DNA of 64,000 nucleotides from Octadecabacter sp. B2R22 (GTDB lineage: Bacteria; Pseudomonadota; Alphaproteobacteria; Rhodobacterales; Rhodobacteraceae): the NCBI RefSeq assembly GCF_018861045.1, contig NZ_JAHKQJ010000007.1, positions 1,305,408 to 1,369,407 of the forward strand, in the 5' to 3' direction. This document shows, in pieces, positions 53,903-63,975 of this stretch (within the stretch, counting starts at the first letter, position 1; every line of letters starts with the position of its first letter). Both the position numbers and the translations under genes were made by a program. The notes under the pieces were generated by a model. The model worked only from the letters and a program-made list of their open reading frames with translations. It had not been told where the DNA came from and did no database searches.

Positions 53903-54026
53903 CGTTTCTAAGGCGCATCACGTACCCAATTCGAAGCTTATTGAACGATTTTCCCTTGAAATTAGGTCTGTTAGGGCGCATTTACCCGCTGTCCGCACTG
54001 TCGCGGACCTAAGTGTTGGAGAGAAC

Positions 54027-54245
54027 ATGGCCAAGGAAGAACTGCTCGAATTTCCCGGTGTCGTAAAGGAACTCCTGCCGAATGCGACATTCCTGGTCGA
54101 GCTGGAAAACGGCCATACGATCATCGCACACACGGCAGGCAAGATGCGCAAAAACCGCATCCGCGTTCTGGCCGGCGACAAAGTACAAGTCGAAATGACC
54201 CCATATGATCTGACCAAGGGTCGGATTAACTACCGTTTCAAATAA
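54027..54245 (+). CDS. infA: Translation initiation factor IF-1
   Basis: 72 aa, ATG with GGAGAG upstream. S1/OB fold: [20 protein letters not shown], ending in [13 protein letters not shown] GRINYRFK. Standard length. Separated from the phosphatase by about 120 bases that probably hold its own promoter. Confidence 0.97.
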   Translation: MAKEELLEFPGVVKELLPNATFLVELENGHTIIAHTAGKMRKNRIRVLAGDKVQVEMTPYDLTKGRINYRFK

Positions 54246-54260
54246 CGTGGCGCAGGTCTT

Positions 54261-54839
54261 TTGACTGGGCCCCGTTTGATTTTAGGCTCCGGCTCGCCTC
54301 GGCGACTGGAGCTTTTGGCACAGCTTGGCGTGCAGCCAGATGCTGTGTGCGCGCCTGATATCGACGAAACCCCTATTGATGCTGAAAAACCGCGCGACTA
54401 CGTGCGGCGCATGGCGTTCGAAAAGGCGCAGGCGTCCGCGTGCGCTGCGGATGAGGTTGTTCTGTGCGCCGATACCACCGTCGCAATTGGCCGTCGTATT
54501 CTTGGCAAACCAGAAGACGCGTCTGAGGCTGAGGCGTTTTTGCGCCTTATGTCAGGGCGCCGCCATAAGGTCATCACGGCAATCGCCGTGAAAACCCCCG
54601 ATGGTGTTCAGGTGAAAGACGTCGTTACAGACGTCCGCATGAAACGCCTAAATGACGTCGAAATCGCGGGCTACATCGCCACGAACGATTGGCGCGGTAA
54701 AGCCGGTGGCTATGGCATCCAAGGGCCAGCGGGCGCGTTCATCCCTTGGATTTCAGGATCCTTTGCTGCCGTTATGGGCCTCCCCTTGGTCGAAACTGCA
54801 AATTTGCTTCAATCAGCCGGAATCGGAGTTTGGAAATGA
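54261..54839 (+). CDS. maf: Maf nucleotide pyrophosphatase
   Basis: 192 aa from TTG 54261, 15 bases after infA. Maf motif [12 protein letters not shown] at the start, [24 protein letters not shown]. Hydrolyses non-canonical or modified pyrimidine NTPs. Stop overlaps the next ATG. Confidence 0.9.
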   Translation: MTGPRLILGSGSPRRLELLAQLGVQPDAVCAPDIDETPIDAEKPRDYVRRMAFEKAQASACAADEVVLCADTTVAIGRRILGKPEDASEAEAFLRLMSGRRHKVITAIAVKTPDGVQVKDVVTDVRMKRLNDVEIAGYIATNDWRGKAGGYGIQGPAGAFIPWISGSFAAVMGLPLVETANLLQSAGIGVWK

Positions 54840-55876
54840 AGGGACGTATGATCGTTCTGGACCACGTTGCAGGCCGCGAAGCCGCCGCACTGTTGGTCGA
54901 CGGTAGACTACAAGACTTGCTTGTCGACGATGACAGCGCGCCGCGCCCTAGCGCAATCTTTCGCGCTGTGTGTGATCGCCCGCTAAAAGGCCAAGGCGGC
55001 ATGATCCTGCGCCTGCCTGATGGGGAAACAGCGTTTCTTCGTCAAGGCAAAGGCCTTGCGCCCGGTCAGACGATTCTTGTGCAGGTCACAGGCTACGCGG
55101 ACGACGGCAAAGCCATTCCTGTAACCGATCGTGTCCTGTTCAAATCCCGCTACGCTATTGTCACGCCGGGAAAACCCGGAATCAATGTGAGCCGTCAGAT
55201 CAAAGATGATGAAATTCGCGAACGCGTGCTGGCCTGCGCCCACGAGGTCGGCGTGACAGACGGATTCGGCCTGATATTGCGATCATCCTGCGCTGAAGCC
55301 GCCGATGAGGACATCATCGAAGACATCGCTGCAATGGACACGCTTGCCAGTGCCATCATGGCCGACACGGCGGGACCAGTAGAGGCGCTTACCGATGGTG
55401 ACGGGCCCCATGCCCTCGCGTGGCGTGAATGGGTCGAACCTGCGACCGTTATTACCGAATCCGGTGGGTTCGAAAACCATGGCGTATTGGACCAAATCGA
55501 AAACCTGCGATCCGCACAAGTTGGATTGGGCGGCGGCGCATTCATGTTCGTCGAACCGACTCGTGCACTCGTGGCTGTGGACGTGAACACAGGCGGTGAC
55601 ACCTCACCAGCGGCAACGCTCAAGGCAAACCTTGCCGCCGTGAGCGCCCTGCCGCGTGCATTGCGGTTGCGTGGCCTCGGCGGTCAAATCGTGATCGATC
55701 CGGCACCGATGTCCAAGGCCCACCGCAAACAGATCGAAGCGGCGCTGCGTGGTGCATTGAAGTCCGACGCAATCGACACAGCACTGGTTGGCTGGACCCC
55801 ACTTGGCCACTTTGAATTGCAGCGGAAACGCGAACGCCTGCCGCTTGCGCCACTGCTAGACGCCGTACTGTCATGA
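54836..55876 (+). CDS. Ribonuclease E/G-like protein
   Basis: 346 aa from ATG 54836 (ATGA overlap with maf). RNase E/G core: [31 protein letters not shown] with the metal Asp pair, [13 protein letters not shown]. Shorter than RNase E (no C-terminal scaffold), closer to RNase G. Overlaps yacG by 4 bases. Confidence 0.88.
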   Translation: MKGRMIVLDHVAGREAAALLVDGRLQDLLVDDDSAPRPSAIFRAVCDRPLKGQGGMILRLPDGETAFLRQGKGLAPGQTILVQVTGYADDGKAIPVTDRVLFKSRYAIVTPGKPGINVSRQIKDDEIRERVLACAHEVGVTDGFGLILRSSCAEAADEDIIEDIAAMDTLASAIMADTAGPVEALTDGDGPHALAWREWVEPATVITESGGFENHGVLDQIENLRSAQVGLGGGAFMFVEPTRALVAVDVNTGGDTSPAATLKANLAAVSALPRALRLRGLGGQIVIDPAPMSKAHRKQIEAALRGALKSDAIDTALVGWTPLGHFELQRKRERLPLAPLLDAVLS

Positions 55877-56082
55877 CCTGCCCGATCTGCGCCAAAGATA
55901 CTGCGGCTGAATATCGGCCGTTTTGTTCCAAGCGTTGTGCGGATGTGGATTTGGCAAAATGGCTCGGCGGTGACTACGCCGTGCCGTCACAGAATCCCGA
56001 CGACGCTGACGATCTGTTAGATGCTTTGGAAAAAGCCGCTGAAGAGCCAAATGAAGACCCTGATTTGCCAAGACTTTCGTAA
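55873..56082 (+). CDS. yacG: DNA gyrase inhibitor YacG
   Basis: 69 aa, ATGA overlap with the RNase gene. Zinc ligands [10 protein letters not shown] and FCSKRCADVDLAKWL (four Cys) followed by an acidic tail, as in YacG. Binds GyrB; exact role modest. Confidence 0.92.
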   Translation: MTCPICAKDTAAEYRPFCSKRCADVDLAKWLGGDYAVPSQNPDDADDLLDALEKAAEEPNEDPDLPRLS

Positions 56083-56179
56083 GACCGCAAAGTCATTTCA
56101 ATGAATGGCAACTTGGGGCTGGACAGTCCCGAACTAGCCGCCTAAAACGCGCTCACCCAAGGGGTTAACCCCTTCCAGT

Positions 56180-56254
56180 GCCTGGGTAGCTCAGGGGTAG
56201 AGCAGTGGATTGAAAATCCTCGTGTCGGCAGTTCGATTCTGCCCCCGGGCACCA
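56180..56254 (+). tRNA. tRNA-Phe (GAA)
   Basis: 75-nt cloverleaf: acceptor GCCTGGG/CCCGGGC, anticodon stem-loop with anticodon GAA in the sequence GGATTGAAAATCC, T-arm GGCAGTTCGATTCTGCC, CCA encoded. Confidence 0.95.
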
Positions 56255-56410
56255 TTTTACAACCTAATGCTTTAAGACGTGTGACGGTTCGTGCGAAAGC
56301 CGGTTTTCCTGTTTGCCGTTCCCTGCAGCCTTTAAATAGGCGGCCTGCGGTTTAACAAGACGCAGCTGGCGAACTGCCCGATGGGGTGCCACCGCAAATG
56401 CATGGCTCTT

Positions 56411-58000
56411 TTAGACCGTTTCTTTCTCGTCGGGCCTAAGCCAACCTTTGTAATGCACCAAAGTCGCGCCTGTCGGGGCTTTAAGCAAAACATCAAAATG
56501 AAACACCCCATCGATCTCAGCTTCATTCGCGATGCTTTCGGGCAATAGAAAACGGGGTAATGGGATCCAGCCAATGCGGCCACCTTTGACAGGAAAATGC
56601 AGCCGTGCATCACGAACATGAAGGTCGAGGTCAAACGTCAAAAGACCGAATCTCTCGCTCATGCCATTTGGGGTCGGGCGCAGGAAAGATTTGAATGTGC
56701 TGCGCCCGAACCGCCGCAACCATTTTTCACCGTTCTTATAGCGGGTCTTCGTAACCTCGACCTCGATGTCATCCGTTGTGGCCGGAAACCCGAACACCAG
56801 CGCGGCAATGCGAGCCTGAAGGCCCCTGCCCCGTGTCACGCTCGCCCGTCCGCGGAATGTACGAGGTACGACAGAGTCATGTGTCGCGCGAACAGTTTTT
56901 GGCAACTTGTCGAACGTCGCACCAAGGACAGTCTTGAATGGCGGGGACACCTGACGGGTTTGCGTTTCTGTTTCAATGTCAAGATCCTCGAAACACGCTT
57001 CAATCGCATCCAGAGGAACCAAAGACAGCGCGGGACCCGCGCCAGGCGGAATTGCCCCCAAATCCCGACAGGCTGCTCGCACCGCAATGGCGGGCGTATA
57101 GGGGCCATCCCCACTGTTGGCCCGCATGATCCAGCGTTTGATTACAAAGCCATCGTGATGTGCGGCAATGACCTCCACGATCATCCCTCCGCGATCAGAC
57201 CCAAATGGCGCAAGCGCCTTCGCCCCCAGCATCATTCCATTGACCATCCAGTCGCGCAGGCGAAACCCAAACGCGCCGCGCAGAACCGAGAACGCCGCCA
57301 AACCATAGCGCATAACGCCCAGTTCCAGCCCCGCGCGAAACCTAACTGTGGGGCAATTAAAGTGATCCGGAAACAACCGCTGATCGGGCACTTCGATCCG
57401 CCAACCCTGTCTGCTGAAGTCTCCGAGGTCATAGGGTTCAGGGTCAGACCAAGATCGCACAAGGGCATCCTGTCCACCCTGTTGTTCGGTATAGGTCCGA
57501 CCCGCTTGATCCAGGATGCTTTCAACAACAGCGCGGCCCCGTGGGGCCTTGTTGCCCGGCAAAATTGCGCTTTCAATCATCAAGGGTTTAACGCCCTCGC
57601 AAAGGGCTTCGACGGCCGCAGATGTGATTGCAGGCGTGGACGACATACCCGAATAGACACCGACATCTGCATCCTTTGCCAAACGGTCCAAACAGCTGAT
57701 GCCCGCACAAAACGCGGCGTTGTCGCATAAATCAAAGTAATGCGCGCCAGTTGCTATGGCGGCTTTGGCCACGCGGTATGGATCACGGCCATAGGCATGA
57801 AACGGCCCCGCCGCGTCCACGATCACGTCAAACCCGTCCAGCCCCGTCAGCGGCCCATTGCGATCAAAAACCAGATGAGGGAAGAAAGACGGATTGGGCT
57901 TACGGCGGCTTGCAATGGTGACCGCAACACCGTCACGCGCCAAAAGCTCGCAAAGCCGTGCCCCAAACGCGCCCGTTCCCCCGATGACCAAGACCTTCAT
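56411..58000 (-). CDS. Saccharopine-dehydrogenase-like protein with DUF4166
   Basis: 529 aa. N-terminal NAD(P) fold (VLVIGGTGAFGARLCELLARD) of the saccharopine dehydrogenase/SDR-like group to about residue 300, then a C-terminal DUF4166 domain ending near KGWLRPDEKE. Substrate unknown. Overlaps the DCC-type gene by ATGA. Confidence 0.85.
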   Translation of the reverse strand: MKVLVIGGTGAFGARLCELLARDGVAVTIASRRKPNPSFFPHLVFDRNGPLTGLDGFDVIVDAAGPFHAYGRDPYRVAKAAIATGAHYFDLCDNAAFCAGISCLDRLAKDADVGVYSGMSSTPAITSAAVEALCEGVKPLMIESAILPGNKAPRGRAVVESILDQAGRTYTEQQGGQDALVRSWSDPEPYDLGDFSRQGWRIEVPDQRLFPDHFNCPTVRFRAGLELGVMRYGLAAFSVLRGAFGFRLRDWMVNGMMLGAKALAPFGSDRGGMIVEVIAAHHDGFVIKRWIMRANSGDGPYTPAIAVRAACRDLGAIPPGAGPALSLVPLDAIEACFEDLDIETETQTRQVSPPFKTVLGATFDKLPKTVRATHDSVVPRTFRGRASVTRGRGLQARIAALVFGFPATTDDIEVEVTKTRYKNGEKWLRRFGRSTFKSFLRPTPNGMSERFGLLTFDLDLHVRDARLHFPVKGGRIGWIPLPRFLLPESIANEAEIDGVFHFDVLLKAPTGATLVHYKGWLRPDEKETV

Positions 58001-58404
58001 GGCAGCAATCGGGCCTTCAAACCCTCATCAGGAATGTCACACATTTCGGCGCGTCCAAACATCGCGTAGCGGTTACGCGCCACGCGAGCATACATCCAAT
58101 CGCGTGCGGGTTTCGGAAAGAGTTTGAGCCAGACCAGCAGGCGTCCGATGCCACCCGTGTGGCGCCCCAACTGGATCAAAGCGTCCAGATCGCGCCAGAC
58201 AGTGCCATCCTCTTCGATAAACAACCACGAGTCAGGATCGAGGGGGTCTAGCCCATGCTGACGCATTAACGCAGCGCCTGCTTGTCCTTGAATAGGAGCA
58301 ATCCTGATTGATCCGCCCTTGTCCAACCGGTGGACCATTTTAGCCCCGAACGCACAAAGCGCACAGGTGCCATCCATCACAGCTACGGCGTAAGGTTCGC
58401 TCAT
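57997..58404 (-). CDS. DCC1-like thiol-disulfide oxidoreductase (DUF393)
   Basis: 135 aa from ATG 58404 (AAGGGA 9 bases upstream); further Met codons lie upstream. MDGTCALCAFGAKMVH carries the CxxC of the DCC family, with DPDSWLFIEEDG downstream. Probably forms an operon with the DUF4166 gene. Confidence 0.85.
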   Translation of the reverse strand: MSEPYAVAVMDGTCALCAFGAKMVHRLDKGGSIRIAPIQGQAGAALMRQHGLDPLDPDSWLFIEEDGTVWRDLDALIQLGRHTGGIGRLLVWLKLFPKPARDWMYARVARNRYAMFGRAEMCDIPDEGLKARLLP

Positions 58405-58440
58405 GGGCATCAATCCCTTCACACCCTAGCTAAACGAAAA

Positions 58441-58465
58441 ACGCCGCCCAGTTAAAGGGCGGCGT
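58441..58465 (-). terminator. Terminator after the acyl-CoA ligase gene
   Basis: Perfect 9-bp stem ACGCCGCCC (58441-58449) / GGGCGGCGT (58457-58465), 7-base loop; on the minus strand followed by TTTTCGTTT. Good intrinsic terminator. Confidence 0.85.
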
Positions 58466-58488
58466 AGTGTCTCACGGGTTTAAGATGA

Positions 58489-60384
58489 TCAGTCGGCCCA
58501 GCGCCACGGGCGGGTAAAGGACCCCAGCGCGGATTTGACCTGTTCATCGCTCACGTCACCTGTCTTGTTAAGTTGCGCAACAAGGCCCAACTTCTTGTCT
58601 TCGACAACCGATATGACTTCGGCGGCAACACCCGCTTTGCCCAATGTCTCGTTGTAAATCCGCGTGATCGCGGACTTACGCAGGTCAGGCTTAAAGATCT
58701 TGCCGACAGCGGTTTTGGGCAACTCGTCCATGATCTCAAGGTGCTTTGGATATGCGGCGCGTTCATGGATGTGGCGTTTTGCGTGATCCAACAGCTCTTT
58801 GACTGTTGTTGTCGCACCATCGACCAGTTCAACAAAGGCGGCTGGCACCTCGCCCGCGTGGGCATCAGGTTGGCCAATTGCGCCTGCAAAGGCGACATCG
58901 TGGTGGCCAGCAAGTGCTTCTTCGATCTCGGCGGGGTCAATGTTGTGACCGCCGCGAATGATCAAATCCTTAGCACGCCCTGTGATCCAGAGGTAACCGT
59001 CTTCATCGATGCGGCCCAAGTCACCTGTGCGCAAATACTGGCGGGTCTTGATGTTGGCACCAGGGTAGAACAGGTCCGCGTTTTTGGCCTCTTCTGTATA
59101 GGTGTGCCCCTCATAGACACCGGGAGAATTGACGCAAATTTCGCCAATTTCATCGGTGCCAAGGTCAACATGGGTATGCGGATCAATGATGCGCACTTTG
59201 GTGTGTGGGAATGGAATCCCGATTGACCCGACCTTCTTTTCGCCTTCGGGCGGGTTGATCGACACAAGGCAGGTTGCTTCTGTCAAACCGTAGCCTTCGC
59301 AGATCGTCACACCAGCAGCGGCTTCGAATTTTTTATAAAGCTCGAGCGGCAAAGGCGCCGATCCGCAGAACGCCAGTCGCAGGCTGGAAATATCCGCGTT
59401 CACTGGACGTTGCATCAACGCCGACATCGCCGTAGGAACCGTGATCATGAACGTCACTTTGTGGCGTTCAACCAGCTTCCAGAAATTATCAAACACCCCA
59501 TCCCCGCGATAGCCTTGCGGTGTTGGGAACACGATATGCGCACCAGACCCCAGCGAGGCCCCCAACGACACAATTGTCGCGAACACATGGAACAGCGGCA
59601 ATGGGCAAATCAGGATGTCCTCGGGCTCAAACAGCAGTTTATCCCCGAGCCATGAGTTATAGATGATCCCCGAATTGAGGTGCTGGGCAACCTTTGGCAT
59701 GCCGGTCGTGCCACCCGTATGGAAATAAGCTGCGGGGCGGTCTTCTTTGGGGTCTTCAAATGTCAGGGTCGTCGGCTGTTTTGCGATGGATTTATTGAAA
59801 TCGATGATCCGTGCACCGTGGTTCACTTTGACCTTCGGGCGGATCAGCGGCACGATCAGACGCTTGATGCCGCCGATATATTTCAGCAGGTCAACTTCTA
59901 CGACCGTTTTGACATTTGGCGCGTGATCCACAGCCTCAGCCGCTTTCTGCGCCACATCCGTCTTCGGGAAAGCCTTGAGCGTGACAAGGACTTTCGCACC
60001 GGTTTCGTTTAGGATTGCGCCAATCTGATCAGCGTCCAGCAACGGGTTAATCGGGTTCACAATCCCCGCAACGGCGCCGCCAAGATACGTCAGAACGGTT
60101 TCCATCGAGTTGGGCAGAAGGAACGCAACAACGTCATCTGTTCCAACACCAAGTTCACGAAACAGGTTCGCGGTTTGCGCGACTTTGCCTTGTAGATCAG
60201 CCCAATTCAGCGTCTCGAATGGGTCATTATCGCCAGCAAACATCTGAAACGTCACCGCGTCGCGGCTTGCGTGTTTTTCAGCGTTTCGGCCAAGCTGTTC
60301 CCAAATGGAATGAGCGACGCCGCACTCTTCCCATGTCTTTTCATTCTCGATCGCATTGCGATCCGCCATTGAAGCGAAAGTCAT
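58489..60384 (-). CDS. Acyl-CoA synthetase (AMP-forming)
   Basis: 631 aa from ATG 60384 (AGGGAGGAG just upstream). ANL motifs: YFHTGGTTGMPKVAQ (A3 P-loop), GYGLTEATCLVSIN (A5), LRTGDLGRIDEDGYLWITGR (A7/A8), KTAVGKIFKPDLRK with the acyl-adenylating Lys. Activates a carboxylic acid, chain length not determined. Own terminator. Confidence 0.87.
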   Translation of the reverse strand: MTFASMADRNAIENEKTWEECGVAHSIWEQLGRNAEKHASRDAVTFQMFAGDNDPFETLNWADLQGKVAQTANLFRELGVGTDDVVAFLLPNSMETVLTYLGGAVAGIVNPINPLLDADQIGAILNETGAKVLVTLKAFPKTDVAQKAAEAVDHAPNVKTVVEVDLLKYIGGIKRLIVPLIRPKVKVNHGARIIDFNKSIAKQPTTLTFEDPKEDRPAAYFHTGGTTGMPKVAQHLNSGIIYNSWLGDKLLFEPEDILICPLPLFHVFATIVSLGASLGSGAHIVFPTPQGYRGDGVFDNFWKLVERHKVTFMITVPTAMSALMQRPVNADISSLRLAFCGSAPLPLELYKKFEAAAGVTICEGYGLTEATCLVSINPPEGEKKVGSIGIPFPHTKVRIIDPHTHVDLGTDEIGEICVNSPGVYEGHTYTEEAKNADLFYPGANIKTRQYLRTGDLGRIDEDGYLWITGRAKDLIIRGGHNIDPAEIEEALAGHHDVAFAGAIGQPDAHAGEVPAAFVELVDGATTTVKELLDHAKRHIHERAAYPKHLEIMDELPKTAVGKIFKPDLRKSAITRIYNETLGKAGVAAEVISVVEDKKLGLVAQLNKTGDVSDEQVKSALGSFTRPWRWAD

Positions 60385-60498
60385 AGCGCGCTCCTCCCTG
60401 TTATGTGTTCCCGCCTTGACTGGCGGGCTTCTCCCTAACTGTAAGATGTGGCCGAATAACGCGTTACGCAAGTCTGACGCCGCGAAACTTGCAAACGA

Positions 60499-62292
60499 TT
60501 AAGTGGCGTCGGCCCCGTCCGTGAACTGCAACTTGGCCAATCGCGCATATAATCCACCTTGGGAAACCAAGTCATCATGCGTCCCCATCGCGGCAATCTG
60601 GCCGTCTTCAAACACGATAATGCGGTCGGCCTTTTTAACGGTCGCCAAGCGGTGTGCCACGATCAATGTGGTGCGATCTTGCGACAAGATATCAACCGCA
60701 CTTTGCACGGCACGTTCGGATTCCGCGTCCAAGGCGCTGGTTGCTTCGTCCAACAACAACACAGGCGCATCCCGCAGGATCGCACGTGCAATCGCGATGC
60801 GTTGTTTTTGCCCGCCCGACAACATGACACCGCGTTCCCCGACATAAGAATCGTAACCCTCAGGCAGCGCCATCAAAAACTCATGCGCAGCGGCTGCTTT
60901 GGCGGCTGCTTCAACTTCGCCGTCGCTTGCATCTGGTCGACCAAAGCGAATGTTATCACGTGCACTGGCGGCAAAAATGACGGGGTCCTGTGGGACCAAT
61001 GCCATGTGACGACGGAAATCAGCGCGTTCCAAGTCGCGCAAGTCCTGACCATCAAAGGTCACGCGCCCTGAGACCGGATCATAGAACCGCAGCAACAGCT
61101 GAATAATGGTCGTCTTCCCTGCACCTGACGGCCCAACAAGCGCCACCGTCTCACCCGGGGTGACCTTAAAGGACACACCATTCAGTGCCTGCACTCCTGG
61201 CCGCGATGGATAAGAAAAGTTCACGTCATCAAAGATGATCTCGCCTTGGCGCATATCTGGTGCTGCTTGCGGTGTCTCAGGGTCGGACACGGCGTCATCC
61301 GCGCTTAAGAGTTCCACCAAACGTTCGGTGGCCCCTGCCGCCCGTTGCAGTTCTGACCATATCTCAGTGAGAGCCGCCAAAGCCCCTGCCACCATGATCG
61401 TGTAGATCATGAACTGGACCAACTCGCCGACAGTGATGATGCCGCTGCGCACATCAGATGCGCCCATCCACAAGAAACCGACAATCGCGCTGAACGCCAT
61501 AAAGATGACAATGGCCGTCAGAATGGCACGGGTCCCGATGCGCCGCCGCGCGGCCACAAAGCTCCGCTCCGTGACGTCATAGAACTTGGTGCGACTTTGC
61601 CCCTCATGGGTAAAGGCCTGCACGGTTTGCGCACTGAGCAACTGCTCAGACGCATCGCCGGAACTTTGTGCGATCCAGTCTTGGTTTTCTTTGCTCAAGC
61701 GGCGTACGCGGCGGCCCAAAATGATGATCGGAAACACAATGATCGGGATCGGCCACAGCACCATCAGGGACATCTTCACCGATGTGATGAGCATCAAGGT
61801 GATGCCACCAAAGAAGATCAACGTATTGCGCAGCGCAATCGACACCGACGATCCGATCACACTCAGGATTAAGGTGGTATCCGTGGTGATCCGGCTGAGC
61901 ACTTCACCAGTCCTGATCCGCTCAAAGAATGCAGGGCTCATGCCGATGACCCGATTAAACACCGCAACGCGAATATCGGCCACGACCCTCTCGCCCAAAC
62001 GGGTCACAAAATAATATCGTAACGCCGTGCCAACGGCCAAAAGCGCAGCCAAGCCCAACGCCGCCGCAAAATACCCGTCCAGCAGGCTCGTCTCAGCGAC
62101 ATCAAAGTTATCAACCACGCGGCGCACAGCCATTGGCAACGCCAAAGACATACACGCCGTGATCACCAAGGCCGTGCCCGCCAATGCGATCATCCAGCCA
62201 TAGGGTTTCATGAAGGGCCAAAGCGCAGACAGAGCACTGATTTTTTTTGACTTTTCTCGATCTTGCTCTGCGGTTCTTGGGGCTCTGGCCAT
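60499..62292 (-). CDS. ABC exporter (MsbA/LmrA-like half transporter)
   Basis: 597 aa. Six-helix membrane domain (residues about 25-320) with short loops, then an ATPase domain: Walker A GPSGAGKTT, signature LSGGQKQRIAIARAI, Walker B LLLDEATSALD. Half-transporters of this length function as dimers, exporting lipids or drugs. Substrate unclear. Confidence 0.88.
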   Translation of the reverse strand: MARAPRTAEQDREKSKKISALSALWPFMKPYGWMIALAGTALVITACMSLALPMAVRRVVDNFDVAETSLLDGYFAAALGLAALLAVGTALRYYFVTRLGERVVADIRVAVFNRVIGMSPAFFERIRTGEVLSRITTDTTLILSVIGSSVSIALRNTLIFFGGITLMLITSVKMSLMVLWPIPIIVFPIIILGRRVRRLSKENQDWIAQSSGDASEQLLSAQTVQAFTHEGQSRTKFYDVTERSFVAARRRIGTRAILTAIVIFMAFSAIVGFLWMGASDVRSGIITVGELVQFMIYTIMVAGALAALTEIWSELQRAAGATERLVELLSADDAVSDPETPQAAPDMRQGEIIFDDVNFSYPSRPGVQALNGVSFKVTPGETVALVGPSGAGKTTIIQLLLRFYDPVSGRVTFDGQDLRDLERADFRRHMALVPQDPVIFAASARDNIRFGRPDASDGEVEAAAKAAAAHEFLMALPEGYDSYVGERGVMLSGGQKQRIAIARAILRDAPVLLLDEATSALDAESERAVQSAVDILSQDRTTLIVAHRLATVKKADRIIVFEDGQIAAMGTHDDLVSQGGLYARLAKLQFTDGADAT

Positions 62293-62429
62293 GGGTCATC
62301 CTTTTGTCGACCGCTGGTCTAGCCGTCAGAAGGCCGACGCACAAGCGGGCGAGTCTAATGCCGGTCCGCGGACCAACGCGCAAAGGGCGCACCCAAGCGT
62401 CTCAAGCCTCAAAATGTTAGGAGATCAGT

Positions 62430-62504
62430 TGGAGCGGGTGGGGGGAATCGAACCCCCATCTCCAGTTTGGAAAACTGGGGTCTTAACCATTACACAACAC
62501 CCGC
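62430..62504 (-). tRNA. tRNA-Gly (UCC)
   Basis: 75-nt cloverleaf: acceptor GCGGGTG/CACCCGC, anticodon stem-loop CCAGT-TTTCCAA-ACTGG with anticodon TCC, T-arm GGGGGTTCGATTCCCCC, CCA encoded. Confidence 0.94.
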
Positions 62505-62862
62505 GACCAGAAATACGCATATTTCAAGGGTGTAGGAGCGTCAAGACCGAGATTGACCAAGCCAGATAAGATTGCGCCGAATAAATCGAACGACGCCCAC
62601 AACCACCCATAGTCACCGGCGCCGCTTCCGGCCCAGAGCGGACATTCGCGAGTTGAACAGATGCTGCGGTGCAGCTTCCCCGAAGCTGACATTGATCGAT
62701 CGCGCAGCATTTTGATGGAGCCGATGACTGCAATGCGGACTTAGCCGCCATTCATCTCGGCTTTTCAGACTACAGTTTCTCTAATGCTTGTCGTTGTTGA
62801 CCTTGCTTACTAAGAACATCGAAACAACTTAAGATCGACAATTTTGAAGTGGACTTAAATGC
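62505..62862. other. Intergenic region between tRNA-Gly and the SUMF1-like gene
   Basis: About 360 bases, no supported gene. Contains AGCGGACATT (62637-62646), the complement of a word seen twice in 23522-23578, and a small GCTGC/GCAGC hairpin; probably decayed dispersed repeats. The last ~60 bases are AT-rich and likely the promoter. Confidence 0.45.
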
Positions 62863-63855
62863 ATGCGAAACTTCTTTTCAAAAATCTCAATTGGTTTCAT
62901 GTCTGCCTGCCTGCTCGTTTCGATAGCACAATGTGCAGCCGCGCAAGACGTGTATACGCTCAGCGATGGGCGTAACGTCCAAACGCTTGAGATGTTTCAA
63001 GAGTGTTCAAACTGCCCAGAAATGATCGTGCTCCCTTTAGGAGAGTTCCGCATGGGCGGGCCGGTCGGCGAAGCGCGTTACGTGTGGGTTAGCCCTGAGG
63101 GTGCGGAAATCTTAGGCGTGCCTGCGCCCGCCGAGTTCAACTCAGATGAACGCCCGTTGTTTCAAGTCACGGTGGATATGCCGATCGCAATGGGACGCAA
63201 TGAAGTAACACGGCGTGAATGGATGGCGTGTGTCGACGCTGGTGGGTGTAACGGATTTGTCCCGCCGAACCATGTGCAGCACATTTCTGCAGAACTTGAG
63301 AGAACCGATTTTTACCTGTCAGACGATCATCCAGTCCTGAGCATTTCTTACCTCAACGCCGTCGCCTATACGGAGTGGCTGAATGAACAAGTCGGCGCAG
63401 ATGTTTATCGGATTCCCACAGAAGCCGAATGGGAATTCGCAGCCCGATCAGGGACACAAACTCGTTTTGCTCAAGGTGATGATCTGACCACTGACCAAGC
63501 CAATTTTAACGGTGAAGGGTCTGAGCAAATTTTGGGGATTCGCGAGCCGAGGCTGATTTCAAGGCGAGTTCCGGTTACTGTCGATAGCCTAAGTGCTGCG
63601 AATGCGTGGGGCCTGCGACATATGTCGGGTAACGCAACAGAAATAACTGCATCATGCTACACTGAACGCTATCTTGGTTGGCTCACGACAAGTGAGTGGT
63701 TTGAAAAAAGCGTAGTGAATGGGTGTCGTAGGGCAACCCGAGGTGGTGCTTATATCGCATCGATGCGGGCTGCGCGTGTCGCGCTACGTGGTAGCGCAGA
63801 AGAAAATAATCGTTCTACTTTCGGTGGATTTCGGGTCGCTCGCGATCTCGAGTGA
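62863..63855 (+). CDS. Secreted SUMF1 (formylglycine-generating-enzyme-like) protein
   Basis: 330 aa with signal peptide MRNFFSKISIGFMSACLLVS and cleavage near AAA-QD. SUMF1 fold markers: GEFRMGGP, MGRNEVTRREWMACV, YRIPTEAEWEFAARSG, RGGAYI and FGGFRVARDLE. The usual VWEWCxD strip is MSGNATEITASC, so the catalytic Cys arrangement of formylglycine generators seems absent; such proteins can bind ligands instead. Codon use looks less GC-rich than its neighbours. Confidence 0.8.
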   Translation: MRNFFSKISIGFMSACLLVSIAQCAAAQDVYTLSDGRNVQTLEMFQECSNCPEMIVLPLGEFRMGGPVGEARYVWVSPEGAEILGVPAPAEFNSDERPLFQVTVDMPIAMGRNEVTRREWMACVDAGGCNGFVPPNHVQHISAELERTDFYLSDDHPVLSISYLNAVAYTEWLNEQVGADVYRIPTEAEWEFAARSGTQTRFAQGDDLTTDQANFNGEGSEQILGIREPRLISRRVPVTVDSLSAANAWGLRHMSGNATEITASCYTERYLGWLTTSEWFEKSVVNGCRRATRGGAYIASMRAARVALRGSAEENNRSTFGGFRVARDLE

Positions 63856-63877
63856 AAAGTTAGACGATTGGTAACGA

Positions 63878-63975
63878 TGGGCTCATTGCCGCCATTCGCT
63901 GCGGGTGAACGTGCCACAAGCTGCCGAACGTCTGCTTTCTCATACGGCGAGCCTATAATTCGCAACTGCAGCGAA
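63878..63975 (-). repeat. 98-nt dispersed repeat, copy B
   Basis: Reverse complement of the repeat at 21741-21838, 17 mismatches over 98 bases by hand. Lies 23 bases after the SUMF1-like gene stop. Open frames over it are by-products. Confidence 0.75.

Noticed and set aside
56597..57730. 377-codon plus-strand frame opposite the DUF4166 gene
   Set aside because: Antisense shadow, Arg/Pro-rich translation without domains.
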